From: Mangrovihabitans endophyticus
GTDB taxonomy: Bacteria; Actinomycetota; Actinomycetes; Mycobacteriales; Micromonosporaceae
Direction: 5' to 3'
Length of the DNA: 64,000 nucleotides
Assembly: GCF_014646155.1 (NCBI RefSeq)
Contig: NZ_BMMX01000001.1
Location: 1,041,720 to 1,105,719 of the forward strand
This document shows positions 1-8,798 of this stretch, piece by piece; position 1 is the stretch's first letter; every line of letters begins with the position of its first letter. A program made the position numbers and the translations under genes. Under the pieces are notes generated by a model that was given only the letters and a program-made list of their open reading frames with translations, was not told where the DNA came from and made no database searches.

Positions 1-96
1 TGTGCATCGTCGCTATCCGTTTCGGGCTCGTCGTTTTGTGCCACCTCGGTCGTCGATAGTCTGACGCGCCGTGCCGGCCACCGCGGCGGACCACCG

Positions 97-903
97 TCAC
101 ATCGGAGACCAGCACAGTGGAGCGACGGCCGCGACCGGTGGATCCGTGCGTTCCGGCCGGCGCAGATGCACCGGCACCACGACGGGTCGGAGTTCCTGTC
201 GGTTCAACGACAGCCGGGAGCGGCCGACGAGGTAGCTTTCCGGCACGTCGTCCACCAGCGCGTCGAGAATTCGGCTCTGCGCCGGCACGATCATCGTGAC
301 CACCCAGTACGCGCCGGGGCCGGGCGGCCGGGGCAGCCGGATGCGTGAGGTTCCGCCGCCGACGCTCGTCGTGCATGGTCGTCCGGGCGGCTGGCCGGGT
401 GTGAACAACCAGCTCATCGCCAGCGAAGCGGGCACCGATGAGGCATGCCGCGCGACCACCGTTTCGCCGGGGGAGTCCAGCACGTCCGGCAGCGAGGGGA
501 GCCATTCGCCGGCCCGGGTGTCGCCGAGCGCGCGGACCAGCGACCGGAACCGGGTCGGTGACATGCCCACGACGCGTCCGAAGTGCGTGATGAAACCGCC
601 ATTGCTGGTGTATCCGACGCGTGTGCCGACCCGATGCACCGGCATCGACGAATGCAACAGCAGCCGGCGTGCCTCCGCCATGCGCAGCGCGGTGAGGAAG
701 CGAGCCGGGGTGAATGCGGTGGTGTCACGAAAGATGCGATGGAAGTGGAACGGGCTGAACATCCCGGTACGGGCGAGTGCCGCCAGCGGCTGCGCCCGGC
801 CCAGCCCGGCCCGCATCTCGTCGATCGCGCGGGTCACCGCCTCGGCGTGATCCGCCGATACGCCCCTGCCGCGCTGCTTCACTGCTGCATCCACGATCCC
901 CAC
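97..903 (-). CDS. AraC-family transcriptional regulator (cluster edge)
   Basis: About 268 residues if the GTG at 903 is used. The N-terminal ~100 residues are an AraC/XylS double helix-turn-helix, with the FSPFHFHRIFRD segment in the first HTH and VGYTSNGGFITHFGRVVGMSP in the second. The C-terminal ~130 residues align by eye, segment by segment, with those of the AraC protein at 5760-6596, so the two are paralogues sharing both domains. The open frame continues to 1311, but that extension runs antisense into the divergent kinase gene and is low-complexity, so I reject it. No strong ribosome site is visible at 903, and nearby GTG codons are alternatives. Likely role: cluster-situated regulator of the divergent biosynthetic operon. 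The family and strand are clear; the start is not. Confidence 0.8.
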   Translation of the reverse strand: MGIVDAAVKQRGRGVSADHAEAVTRAIDEMRAGLGRAQPLAALARTGMFSPFHFHRIFRDTTAFTPARFLTALRMAEARRLLLHSSMPVHRVGTRVGYTSNGGFITHFGRVVGMSPTRFRSLVRALGDTRAGEWLPSLPDVLDSPGETVVARHASSVPASLAMSWLFTPGQPPGRPCTTSVGGGTSRIRLPRPPGPGAYWVVTMIVPAQSRILDALVDDVPESYLVGRSRLSLNRQELRPVVVPVHLRRPERTDPPVAAVAPLCWSPM

Positions 904-951
904 CGCCGTTGAGCAGGGCCACCCCACCGCTGGCAGTGTGTCGCCCGAGAC

Positions 952-969
952 TTGACGGATTCTTGACGG
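952..969. promoter_or_regulatory. Direct repeat TTGACGG-N4-TTGACGG in divergent intergenic region
   Basis: Two copies of TTGACGG lie 11 bp apart (952-958 and 963-969), one helical turn, between the divergent AraC and ABC1-kinase genes. TATAGC follows at 973-978, so the first copy could also act as a -35 box with a 15-base spacer. It may be a promoter, an operator for the adjacent AraC protein, or both. Confidence 0.4.
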
Positions 970-1122
970 GCATATAGCCGAAAGACCCTCGCGTCCCTTG
1001 GCTGCGGCGCTTTGACTCTTCCATCTTGCGCATGTCGCGCTCTCGTCTTGTTCCGTCCCCGCGGACGAGATTTCAATCGCTGGCAGGGCCGGGGCTTCGG
1101 CCGGGCACGCGGGAGGGGGCGC

Positions 1123-2433
1123 ATGACTGCCATGAGAATTTTTCAGCCTGGCATCCAGCCCGGCCGGACACGCCTGGCGGCCCGGTTGGCGACGTGGGCC
1201 GGGCTGGCGGCGGTGCATCTGACCGTCGCCGTGGCGGGCGCGGTGCGCGCCCGCCTGACCCGGCATCGGTCCGACGCTTTCGCTCGGGAGCTTCGCGCCT
1301 TGCTGATCCACCTTGGACCCGCGTTCGTCAAGGGCGGTCAGCTACTGAGCACTCGCGCGGATCTCGTGTCGCCGTCGTGGCGTGCCGCGCTGGGCCGGTT
1401 GCACGATCGCGTCGACCCGATGCGGCCGGGGGAGCGCCGCCGGACACTGCAGGCGGCGTACCCGCCCGGCCGGTGGCCATTCCACGAGCTCGGCGATCAC
1501 GCGGTGGGCAGCGGCAGCGTCGCCTGCGTGTACCGGGGCACGTTGCATGACGGACGCGATGTCGCGGTCAAGGTGCGCCGCCCCGGCATCGCCGAGAGGA
1601 TGCACGCCGACCTGCGGCTGCTGACCCTCGGCGCGGGACTCGGCCAGCGCCTGCCCGGCCTGCGACGGGTGCCGATGCGGCGGATGGTGGACGAAGTGGG
1701 CGCGGCCGTGCTCGGCCAGCTCGACCTGGCCGCCGAGGCGCAGGCGCTGGACCTGCTGCGGGACAATCTGGCCGGGCTGATCCGGGTGCCCGCACCGGTG
1801 GCTGCGGCATCCGGCGAGGGCGTCCTGGTGATGGAGCACGTGGCCGGGTTGCACCGGTTCACACCCGACGACTTCGGCCGGGAGGAGCGCCGCGCGGTGG
1901 TGCGGCGGATCCTGCATGGTGTCTACCGGATGTTGTTCATCGACGGACTGGTGCATTGCGACATGCACCCCGGCAACCTCTATCTCACCCGCAGCGGCGA
2001 GCCGGTGCTGCTCGACGCGGGGTTCGTGGCACGTCTGAGCCCGTCGGTCCGGCGGTTGTTCGCCGAGTTCTTCCTGAACCTGTCCACCGGCCGCGCGGAC
2101 GCCTGCGCCGACGTGGTGGTGCGCAGCGCCGAGCGGGTGCCGCCGGACTGCGATCGGGAAGGCTTCCGCCGCGGCATCGCCGATCTGGTGCGGCGCAACC
2201 ACGGGCGCCCTGCCGGGCAGTTCCGGCTGGCGCCGTTCGCCGCGCGCCTGTTCGACCTGCAACGCCGCTCGGGCATCGCCGCTGCTCCGGCGTTCGTGTT
2301 CCCGTTGCTGTCGTTGCTCGTCCTGGAGGGGATGATCAATGACTTCGACGTGGACGTCGACTTCCAGGCCGAGGCGGTCCCGACGCTGCTGCAGGCGTTG
2401 CGTCACCGGCCTCCGGCACCGGCGACGCCATGA
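1123..2433 (+). CDS. ABC1/UbiB-family atypical kinase (first copy)
   Basis: 436 residues from ATG 1123, preceded by a GGGAGGGGG ribosome site. UbiB/ADCK hallmarks are present: the KxGQ signature (FVKGGQLLSTR), an invariant Lys in VAVKVRRPG, a catalytic loop HCDMHPGN and a metal-binding LLDAGF where other kinases have DFG. The alanine-rich loop typical of the family (AAAS) reads GSGS here, so its third Ala is Gly. UbiB proteins bind ATP and support lipid or quinone metabolism; their exact reaction is often unsettled. The stop overlaps the next start (ATGA), so it is coupled to the ketoreductase. A paralogue lies at 12360-13637. Its job in a natural-product cluster is unknown. Confidence 0.88.
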   Translation: MTAMRIFQPGIQPGRTRLAARLATWAGLAAVHLTVAVAGAVRARLTRHRSDAFARELRALLIHLGPAFVKGGQLLSTRADLVSPSWRAALGRLHDRVDPMRPGERRRTLQAAYPPGRWPFHELGDHAVGSGSVACVYRGTLHDGRDVAVKVRRPGIAERMHADLRLLTLGAGLGQRLPGLRRVPMRRMVDEVGAAVLGQLDLAAEAQALDLLRDNLAGLIRVPAPVAAASGEGVLVMEHVAGLHRFTPDDFGREERRAVVRRILHGVYRMLFIDGLVHCDMHPGNLYLTRSGEPVLLDAGFVARLSPSVRRLFAEFFLNLSTGRADACADVVVRSAERVPPDCDREGFRRGIADLVRRNHGRPAGQFRLAPFAARLFDLQRRSGIAAAPAFVFPLLSLLVLEGMINDFDVDVDFQAEAVPTLLQALRHRPPAPATP

Positions 2434-3701
2434 TCGGCGTCGACGCGCTCACCGCGTGCTCGGTGCCGGTCACCGCGCCGGGCGTCGGCGGCGTGGCCCG
2501 GCGCTGGCGGGTGCGCGGCGCCGCGGACGGTCCGGTCGCCATCGCACTGCGGGCGATGTCCGGTGCCGGGATGCCCGACGCCCCGACGCTGGATGCCACG
2601 ACGCCGTGGCCGGCGACCGCCGTCCTGCTCGGGACGGAGTTCACCGCCCGGGACAACGACCTGCTGCTGGAGACCATCCGGGCCGCCACCAGGCGGGGCG
2701 GACGGCTGGCCTTGATCCATCGGGGTGCCGGCGGCACCAGCCTGATGCGCGCGGCGTGCGCCGAGGCGCCGAGGCTGACCGGGATGTCGATCGAGCTGCC
2801 GCCGGAGCCGACGGCAGCGGCGGTACGGGCGGCGGTGGCCCTGGCCGGTGCCGACGTCCCCGGCGCCGACGAGGTGATCGTCGACGGCGCCGGCCACGCC
2901 GTCGCGACCGGCTGGCGCCGGGTCCGGCTCCCGCCCGCACCCGGCGCGATCTCCGGAACGGTGCTGATCACCGGCGGTCTCGGCGGCCTCGGGCTGCATG
3001 TCGCCGAGATCCTCGCCGGGCGTTACGGCCTGCACCCGGCACTGGTCGACCGGCGCGCGCCGGAGAGCCTCGCACCGCACGCGCGGGCCCGGCTGCGCCG
3101 ACTGCTCGCCGGACCGGCGGGCGCGAGTGTGCGGACCGCCGATGTCACCGACCCGGCGGCGGTGGCGGCGGCCCTGACCAGCCTGCCCACCCCGGTGACG
3201 ATCGTGGTGCACGGCGCCGGTGTGCTGCACGCCGGCCCGGTCGCGTCCTGCGCCGCCGAGGATCTGACGGCGACTCAGGCGGTCAAGGTGGCCGGGCTGC
3301 GGCACGTCCTGGACGCGATCGACCGCGGCGCGCTGCGGCACCTGGTGGTGTTCGGCTCCACCGTGGCCGAGGAACCGCCGCACGGTCTGGCCGGCTATGC
3401 GCTTGCCAACGAACTGCTGCGCCGCGCGACGCTGCGGGCGGCACGGTCGCTCCCGCACGTGTCAACGGTGGTCGCCCAGTGGTCGATCTGGGCGGGTGCC
3501 GGTATGGCGCACGACCTCGGAGTGGTTCCGCAGGCCCGGCGCCTGGGCTGGACACCGGTGGCGCTCCGCGCCGGGCTGGCGGCCGTTCAGCGGCTGCTCG
3601 CACTGCCGCCCGGCCCGGCGCGGCTGCGTCTGCTCGGGCGGGACCGGGCGGCTGCCCGGCGCACCGACGATCGAGGAGACTGCCGGTCCCTGCCGGCGTA
3701 G
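2430..3701 (+). CDS. Free-standing PKS-type ketoreductase
   Basis: 423 residues, starting at an ATGA overlap with the kinase gene. The C-terminal ~250 residues are a PKS ketoreductase: NADPH loop LITGGLGGLG, HGAG segment, catalytic Ser in VVFGSTVAEE, then Tyr and Asn in GYALAN, and the late W-x-x-W-A-G-A-G-M segment. The N-terminal ~170 residues resemble the structural KR subdomain that precedes the catalytic half in modular PKSs. The LDD motif of B-type KRs is replaced (VLHAGP). Neither KS-AT-ACP protein in this cluster has a KR, so this enzyme probably reduces ACP-bound beta-ketoacyl chains in trans and feeds the DH domain at 24875. Function is confident; stereochemistry and substrate are not. 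Confidence 0.85.
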   Translation: MIGVDALTACSVPVTAPGVGGVARRWRVRGAADGPVAIALRAMSGAGMPDAPTLDATTPWPATAVLLGTEFTARDNDLLLETIRAATRRGGRLALIHRGAGGTSLMRAACAEAPRLTGMSIELPPEPTAAAVRAAVALAGADVPGADEVIVDGAGHAVATGWRRVRLPPAPGAISGTVLITGGLGGLGLHVAEILAGRYGLHPALVDRRAPESLAPHARARLRRLLAGPAGASVRTADVTDPAAVAAALTSLPTPVTIVVHGAGVLHAGPVASCAAEDLTATQAVKVAGLRHVLDAIDRGALRHLVVFGSTVAEEPPHGLAGYALANELLRRATLRAARSLPHVSTVVAQWSIWAGAGMAHDLGVVPQARRLGWTPVALRAGLAAVQRLLALPPGPARLRLLGRDRAAARRTDDRGDCRSLPA

Positions 3702-3727
3702 CGGCCGGACCGGCCGAGGAGGTGTCC

Positions 3728-4912
3728 ATGGCCCATCAGCCAAGCGCGATCGTGATCGGCGCCGGACCGGCCGGGCTGGCCGCCGCGATCGCCCTGAGCG
3801 AGAGGGGTTTCGCCGTCTCGGTGCACGAGCGCCGCGCGGACGCCGACGTGGTGGGTACGGGCCTGACCCTGTGGCCCAACGGACTGGCCGCGCTGGCCAC
3901 CTTCGGCGCGGAGGCCGCGGTCGCCCGGCGCGCGCTGGCCGCGCCGGGCACGCAGATGCGGACCGATCGCGGCCGGGTGCTCAGCGAGATGCCCGCGGCG
4001 GCGCTGGATGCCGCCGGCGGGCGGGGCGTCGCCATCGCCCGTGGTGATCTGCTCGCCGCGCTGGCCGGCCGGCTCGACCCCGGGGTCATCCGGTGGGGCA
4101 GGCGGTGCGTCGGCGTCTCCGGCACACCGGACGGCGCCACCGCGGCGTTCGCGGACGGCGCTGATGCCCGGGCGGACCTGGTGATCGGGGCCGACGGCAT
4201 GCGCTCGCCGGTGCGGACGTCCTGCGGCATCCGGGCCCGGCTGCGCTACGCCGGCTTCACGGTGTGGCGCGGCACCGTACGGTTCCCCATGGCGTCCCGC
4301 CCCGGCCTGCTCACCCTCGGCGGACCGTATCAGTTCGGTCTCTGGCAACTGCCGGACGACGAGGTGTACTGGTTCGCCGCGGCGCCCACGTCGGAGACCA
4401 CGGGCCGGCGCGGACGCACCCGGCCGCCCGCGGTGTTCGACGACTGGCACGAGCCGATCCCTCAGTTGATCGCCGCGACGTCGACCGAGCGGATCACGGT
4501 CACCGCGATCTACGACTGTCGCCCGCTGCCCCGGTGGAGCTCCGGCCGGATCGTGCTGGTCGGCGACGCGGCCCACCCGAGCCTGCCGAACATGGGGCAG
4601 GGCACCTCCCAGGCGTTCGAGGACGTGGCGGTGCTCGCCGACCGCCTCGCCGCCGAGCCGCGCATCGAGCAGGCACTGCGACAGTACGAGGCGCGCCGCC
4701 GCGCCCGGGCCCGCGCGGCCTGGTCGCAGGCGCGGATGCTGGCCCGGATGGGCGCCTGGCGTGGTGGGCTGGCCTGCCGGGTGCGGGAGACGCTGATGAC
4801 TGCGGTGCCGCAACGGGCGCAACGGGCGCAGCTCGCCCGCCTGTTCGCGTTTCCGGGCGCGCATGCCGAGACCCGTCGATCGACGCAGGAGGCACACGAT
4901 GAGCGAGGATGA
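3728..4912 (+). CDS. FAD-dependent monooxygenase (group A, PHBH fold)
   Basis: 394 residues from ATG 3728, placed by the GAGGAGG ribosome site 6 bases upstream. It has the three FAD signatures of aromatic-hydroxylase-type monooxygenases: GxGxxG in VIGAGPAGLAAA at the N-terminus, the DG motif in GADGMRSPVR (~residue 160) and the GD motif in LVGDAAHPSLPNMGQG (~residue 280). Members use NAD(P)H and O2 to hydroxylate or epoxidise small molecules. It sits in the left-arm operon and overlaps the SRPBCC gene by 14 bases. It likely tailors the NRPS/PKS product; no substrate can be assigned. Confidence 0.88.
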   Translation: MAHQPSAIVIGAGPAGLAAAIALSERGFAVSVHERRADADVVGTGLTLWPNGLAALATFGAEAAVARRALAAPGTQMRTDRGRVLSEMPAAALDAAGGRGVAIARGDLLAALAGRLDPGVIRWGRRCVGVSGTPDGATAAFADGADARADLVIGADGMRSPVRTSCGIRARLRYAGFTVWRGTVRFPMASRPGLLTLGGPYQFGLWQLPDDEVYWFAAAPTSETTGRRGRTRPPAVFDDWHEPIPQLIAATSTERITVTAIYDCRPLPRWSSGRIVLVGDAAHPSLPNMGQGTSQAFEDVAVLADRLAAEPRIEQALRQYEARRRARARAAWSQARMLARMGAWRGGLACRVRETLMTAVPQRAQRAQLARLFAFPGAHAETRRSTQEAHDERG

Positions 4913-5747
4913 GGCCGTCTGGAGCGCATCCGACGGTTCCGGTGCGGTCCGGGTCGGCGTGCGATGCGCGTGCGGCCGTGACCGGGCGTGGCAGGCACTG
5001 CATGATCCGGCGGGATTGAGCCGGTGGTTCGGTGATCTCACGCCGGGTTGGTCGCCGGGTTGCCGGGGCCGCATCGAGATCGGCGACGGCGACTTCTTCG
5101 ACCTGTCTGTCGAGGAGCTGGCCGAGGCCGATCACCTCGCCTTCCGCTGGCGCTTCCTCGGGCTGGGCGCCCAGTCCCATGTCCGCTGGCTGATCACGGA
5201 CCGGCCGGACGGCAGCGAGGTCACGGTCGAGGACCGGCAGCCCGGCCGGACCCCGGCGGAGACGGACGCGATGATCGCCGGATGGACCGACTTCCTCGGT
5301 CGGCTCGCGCGCCACCTGCGCACCGGCGAGACGAGCCGGTACGGGATCCGCGACGAGATCGACGGAACGGTCGACCTGCCCGACGCGGTGGCCGACCCGC
5401 TGGATCCCGGCGTCGTGCATCGCTGGCTGCCGATCGCCACCGATGGTTTCGTGCCGCGCTGGTTCTTCATCGTGGACTCCGACGGGCCGCGGCGGTTCCG
5501 GCTCGACGACTGGACGGATGCGGCCGACGAGGTGACCTTCCGGCTGGCGATCCCGCAAGCCGCACGACCCACGTCGTGCGCGATCCGGGTGACCCGCGCG
5601 GGCGCCGGCCGCCGGTTGTCGTTCGTGCACGCCGGCTGGTGCCGCCTCGATCTGCCGGAGCACCGCGCACGTCAGTTGCGCCGCCGATTCACCGCGACGT
5701 GGGTGTCCGCCGTCGCGCACGCCCGGGACCTGGCATTGACGCGTTGA
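4899..5747 (+). CDS. Tandem SRPBCC (START-like/AHSA1) domain protein
   Basis: 282 residues from ATG 4899 with GCAGGAGG upstream; it starts inside the end of the monooxygenase gene. Two START/SRPBCC-like halves are visible. The first has DRAWQALHDPAGLSRWFG near residue 35 and a terminal WTDFLGRLARHL helix. The second is weaker and ends with RRRFTATWVSAVAHAR. The fold makes a hydrophobic cavity and serves as a lipid carrier, polyketide cyclase or stress-response domain. The same two-domain layout is fused to a methyltransferase at 10197-12347. Role here is probably binding or cyclising a cluster intermediate. Confidence 0.7.
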   Translation: MSEDEAVWSASDGSGAVRVGVRCACGRDRAWQALHDPAGLSRWFGDLTPGWSPGCRGRIEIGDGDFFDLSVEELAEADHLAFRWRFLGLGAQSHVRWLITDRPDGSEVTVEDRQPGRTPAETDAMIAGWTDFLGRLARHLRTGETSRYGIRDEIDGTVDLPDAVADPLDPGVVHRWLPIATDGFVPRWFFIVDSDGPRRFRLDDWTDAADEVTFRLAIPQAARPTSCAIRVTRAGAGRRLSFVHAGWCRLDLPEHRARQLRRRFTATWVSAVAHARDLALTR

Positions 5748-5759
5748 GGGAGGACTACC

Positions 5760-6596
5760 GTGGAGGTCGACCAGATGCCGGTGCGGCACGCCGGCGACGA
5801 GATCAGCGAGGACTGGCGCCGGGCGGTGCTGCGCTCGATCGGTGCCATGCGCGAGGACCTCGGGTACGAGCACTCGCTGCGGACGCTCGCCCGCTCGGCG
5901 TGGCTGAGCCCGTTCCACTTCCACCGGGTCTTCCAGAAGATGACCGACGCCACGCCGGCCCGGTTCCTCGCGGCCTGGCGGATGGCCGAGGCAAAGCGGC
6001 TGCTGGTGCACAGCCAAGTCAGCGTCACGGACATCTGCATGCAGATCGGATACTCCAGTCTGGGTACCTTCACCAGCCAGTTCACCCGGATGGTCGGGGT
6101 CTCTCCGGGCCGGTTCCGCAGGCTGGTCGCCACGTCGGCGGACCGGTCCTTCCAGGAGGTGCTGGCGAGCCTGTCCGCGGCCTCCGCCGAGCCCGACCGT
6201 CCACAGGTGACAGTCACCGTCGAGGGTGGCCCGGACGAGCGCGTGTACGCCGCTCTCGGATTGTTCTCCTCCGGCATCCCGCAGCGGCGCCCGCCCGCCT
6301 GCGCCGCGTTCACCGTGCCCGGATCGGCTCGTATCTCTGGCCTTCCGGACGGCGAATACCACCCGCTTGCGATGAGTTTCCCGTCCGCGGTCACGGTGGC
6401 CGAGGCGGTGGCCACCGCCGAGCCGGACCGGTGTTTCGTCGCGGCGGGCGACCGGCCGGTCCGGGTCGTCGACGGTCGCGCCGAGCCGACCGCCGTGCGC
6501 CTGCGGCTGCGGCTGCGCCGGGACACCGACCCACCCCTGGTGCTGGCGCTGCCGTTGCTCGCCGCGGCCGGGCCGCTGGCCGGATCGCCGGCCTGA
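5760..6596 (+). CDS. AraC-family transcriptional regulator
   Basis: 278 residues from GTG 5760, with GGGAGGA just upstream. The first ~120 residues are an AraC/XylS HTH pair: LSPFHFHRVFQKMTDATPARF in the first, then IGYSSLGTFTSQFTRMVGVSP in the second. The C-terminal ~150 residues form a ligand or dimer domain shared with the AraC paralogue at 97-903. It is the last gene of the left-arm operon, 12 bases after the SRPBCC gene. A role as pathway regulator responding to a cluster metabolite is plausible. Confidence 0.85.
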   Translation: MEVDQMPVRHAGDEISEDWRRAVLRSIGAMREDLGYEHSLRTLARSAWLSPFHFHRVFQKMTDATPARFLAAWRMAEAKRLLVHSQVSVTDICMQIGYSSLGTFTSQFTRMVGVSPGRFRRLVATSADRSFQEVLASLSAASAEPDRPQVTVTVEGGPDERVYAALGLFSSGIPQRRPPACAAFTVPGSARISGLPDGEYHPLAMSFPSAVTVAEAVATAEPDRCFVAAGDRPVRVVDGRAEPTAVRLRLRLRRDTDPPLVLALPLLAAAGPLAGSPA

Positions 6597-6727
6597 GCCG
6601 GCCGCTCGGGTGGCGGGCCGTTCCGACGGCCTGAGCATGCCGCGGAAGGCAACATGCGAGAAGGCGTCGCACCGCCGCGCCACCAGACTGTCGATACAGA
6701 CCTCTGGTGACGGGAAGGAATGCGGCG

Positions 6728-8044
6728 ATGGCTATCGACCTCTGTAACAAGTCGCCGGGCTCGCTGGCGGAACACGATCCCAAAGAGTGGTCCGGGGCGG
6801 TCGACGAGCCGGTTCTGCTGGACGACCTGGGAGCCGAGCAGCGGGAGGCACTCAACTTCGCCTACCGGGCGACGCTGAGCAACGTCGACCCGCGATTCGT
6901 GGCCGGTGACCCGGCGGCCTGGGCGAGCGACTTCGGCTATGCGCTCGACCGGGTGGCGATCCGGCTCGACAACCGGACCAACAGCGAACTTCGCGAGCAG
7001 GCCCTGTCGCATCCGGATCCGGCGATGCGCGAGCAGGCCCTGTTCGAATACGCCGACCGCGACCGCGAGGACGCGGTGGACCTGCTGCGTCAAGCGGTAC
7101 GCAGCGATGCGAACCGGGAACTGCGGTGGGACGCGCTGTGGGCGATCGAGAAGCTGGGCGGACCCGCGGCGATGGCCGCGCTGCGGGAATTCCGCACCGA
7201 CAGCGACCCGGAGATCGCGGAATGGGCCATGCTGTTCGGCAGCGAGCTGCAGACCGGTGATCCGGCCTTCGACGGCCGGCCGGGCCGCTACACCCCGGGC
7301 CGGACCTTCGACGAGACCATCTATCTGCTCATCCACTGCGACCTGTACGTGCGCTTGGACGCCTCGAACACCCACTGGGGAAAGATCTCTTTGGCGCCGC
7401 AAGGACTCGCCCGCATCTACGGACAGGCGCACGCCTGCCCCAACGTGGCCACCCGGGAACGTCAACTGGTGATCGCCAAGACCATTTCCGGGCTGCACGC
7501 GGACGGCTCTCCGCACTGTGACAACTACCTGTTCCGCGGCTTCACCGATCGCACGCGCCGGGACCGGGGAAACTTCTTCTTCGAATCGCTGGTGCCGCGG
7601 ACGTTCTTCCGCTCGGGACACGCCGACGACCCGTCCGAGGGCGTGCGCCAGGCCGACATCGGCTTCGCGCGGTACGGCACCTGGCATCTGGAGCCGAAGT
7701 TCCAGGTGCACGAGGAACCGGCCATCCGGTATGTGCGCGGACGCTTCCAGGGCTGGGGATACGTGAATCTGGCGCGCATCGCCGGCCGGTCCCTGGAGGA
7801 GATCCTGACACCCGGCAACGGTGTGCTCTCCACGCTGCACGACCCCGAGGTGGGTCCGATGACCAACGCCTTCATCCTGGGCACGTTCAAGGGCAAGCTC
7901 AACGACTGGGACGGCGACGGGACGATCGACCTCAACTCGCGCGACGTGTACTCCACAGTGGATGGAGAAATCGACTCGGACCAGGACGGCGTGCCGGACG
8001 AGCCCGGCCGCACCTGTTGCGACTACACGAACCTGATGGCCTGA
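6728..8044 (+). CDS. Unrecognised protein with HEAT-like helices and C-terminal Ca-loop motifs
   Basis: 438 residues from ATG 6728, chosen over the upstream in-frame GTG 6707 because GGGAAGG sits 9 bases before it. Residues ~80-165 look like HEAT repeats: paired helices with SELREQALSHPDPAMREQAL, then LRWDALWAIEKLGGPAAMAAL. The middle ~200 residues match nothing I know and are rich in aromatics. The C-terminus has two DxDxDG-type calcium loops, DWDGDGTIDL and DSDQDGVPDE, as in dockerin-like EF-hands, and ends with a CC pair. No signal peptide is evident. It begins a five-gene run to 13637 with the unknown gene at 8063. I cannot assign a function. Confidence 0.75.
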   Translation: MAIDLCNKSPGSLAEHDPKEWSGAVDEPVLLDDLGAEQREALNFAYRATLSNVDPRFVAGDPAAWASDFGYALDRVAIRLDNRTNSELREQALSHPDPAMREQALFEYADRDREDAVDLLRQAVRSDANRELRWDALWAIEKLGGPAAMAALREFRTDSDPEIAEWAMLFGSELQTGDPAFDGRPGRYTPGRTFDETIYLLIHCDLYVRLDASNTHWGKISLAPQGLARIYGQAHACPNVATRERQLVIAKTISGLHADGSPHCDNYLFRGFTDRTRRDRGNFFFESLVPRTFFRSGHADDPSEGVRQADIGFARYGTWHLEPKFQVHEEPAIRYVRGRFQGWGYVNLARIAGRSLEEILTPGNGVLSTLHDPEVGPMTNAFILGTFKGKLNDWDGDGTIDLNSRDVYSTVDGEIDSDQDGVPDEPGRTCCDYTNLMA

Positions 8045-8062
8045 CCTCTGGGAGGCAATGAG

Positions 8063-8716
8063 ATGACTTCCACCCCGACGCAGCCCTCCGTGAAGTACGG
8101 CCGTCCGGTCACCACGGACGGCGTGCCCGACATCTACGCGGGCGCCACGGTCACCCCGTGGACGCCGCCCGACCCCGGAATCGACAACCTGGGTATCAGC
8201 TCGATCGACACGTTCGCGGTGCCGGGCGTCGGCGAATACACCGTCGCCTTCGACGGGTACGTGCGCGTCGTGCGCTCCGAACCCACCTCCCGGCAGTGGT
8301 CCGATGCCGAGGTCTACACCAATCTCATCGAGATGAAGATGGTCGGCAGTTGCCCGGAGCTCGGCACCATCACGGTGCGGCTCAATCCGGACTGCCTGTC
8401 CACCGGCCAGATTCGCACGCCGTTCGACCCGTACGCCGGTGAGGGGCCGTCCGCGAAGGCGTGCCGGATGGCGGTGGGTGCGGTGTTCTCGATGCCCAAG
8501 CTGGGCATGAAGCTGATCAACAAGGAACCGATCATCCTCACCATCGACGACGTCCGGCAGATCCCACCCGCCGGCGCGCCGGGCAAGGGTCAGATCTATC
8601 GGATGCTCCCGCTGCACGACATCGAGAACCCCGACGCGGAGCCGGTGGCTTATGTGACCAGCCTGCGGTTCACGATGGGCGGCTACCTCAGCGCCGAACA
8701 GATGGCGGCGCGGTAG
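8063..8716 (+). CDS. Hypothetical protein, beta-rich, cluster-associated
   Basis: 217 residues from ATG 8063 with GGGAGG upstream, 18 bases after the HEAT-like gene, so probably co-transcribed. There is no signal peptide or transmembrane segment. Alternating hydrophobic stretches (TFAVPGVGEYTVAFDGYVRV; LGTITVRLNPD) suggest a beta-barrel or jelly-roll-like fold. A conserved-looking block follows, with SMPKLGMKLINKEPI then LTIDDVRQIPP, ending in SLRFTMGGYLSAEQMAAR. I do not recognise the family. Its fixed place between the HEAT-like gene and a P450 suggests a binding or cyclase-like accessory role, which is inference only. Confidence 0.7.
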   Translation: MTSTPTQPSVKYGRPVTTDGVPDIYAGATVTPWTPPDPGIDNLGISSIDTFAVPGVGEYTVAFDGYVRVVRSEPTSRQWSDAEVYTNLIEMKMVGSCPELGTITVRLNPDCLSTGQIRTPFDPYAGEGPSAKACRMAVGAVFSMPKLGMKLINKEPIILTIDDVRQIPPAGAPGKGQIYRMLPLHDIENPDAEPVAYVTSLRFTMGGYLSAEQMAAR

Positions 8717-8798
8717 ACGCGCCGACGCGTGCCGGCACGCCTGGGTCGCGGCCCACCCCCGGGGCCGCCGCCCACGCGTGCGCCGAAGGGAGGACCGC

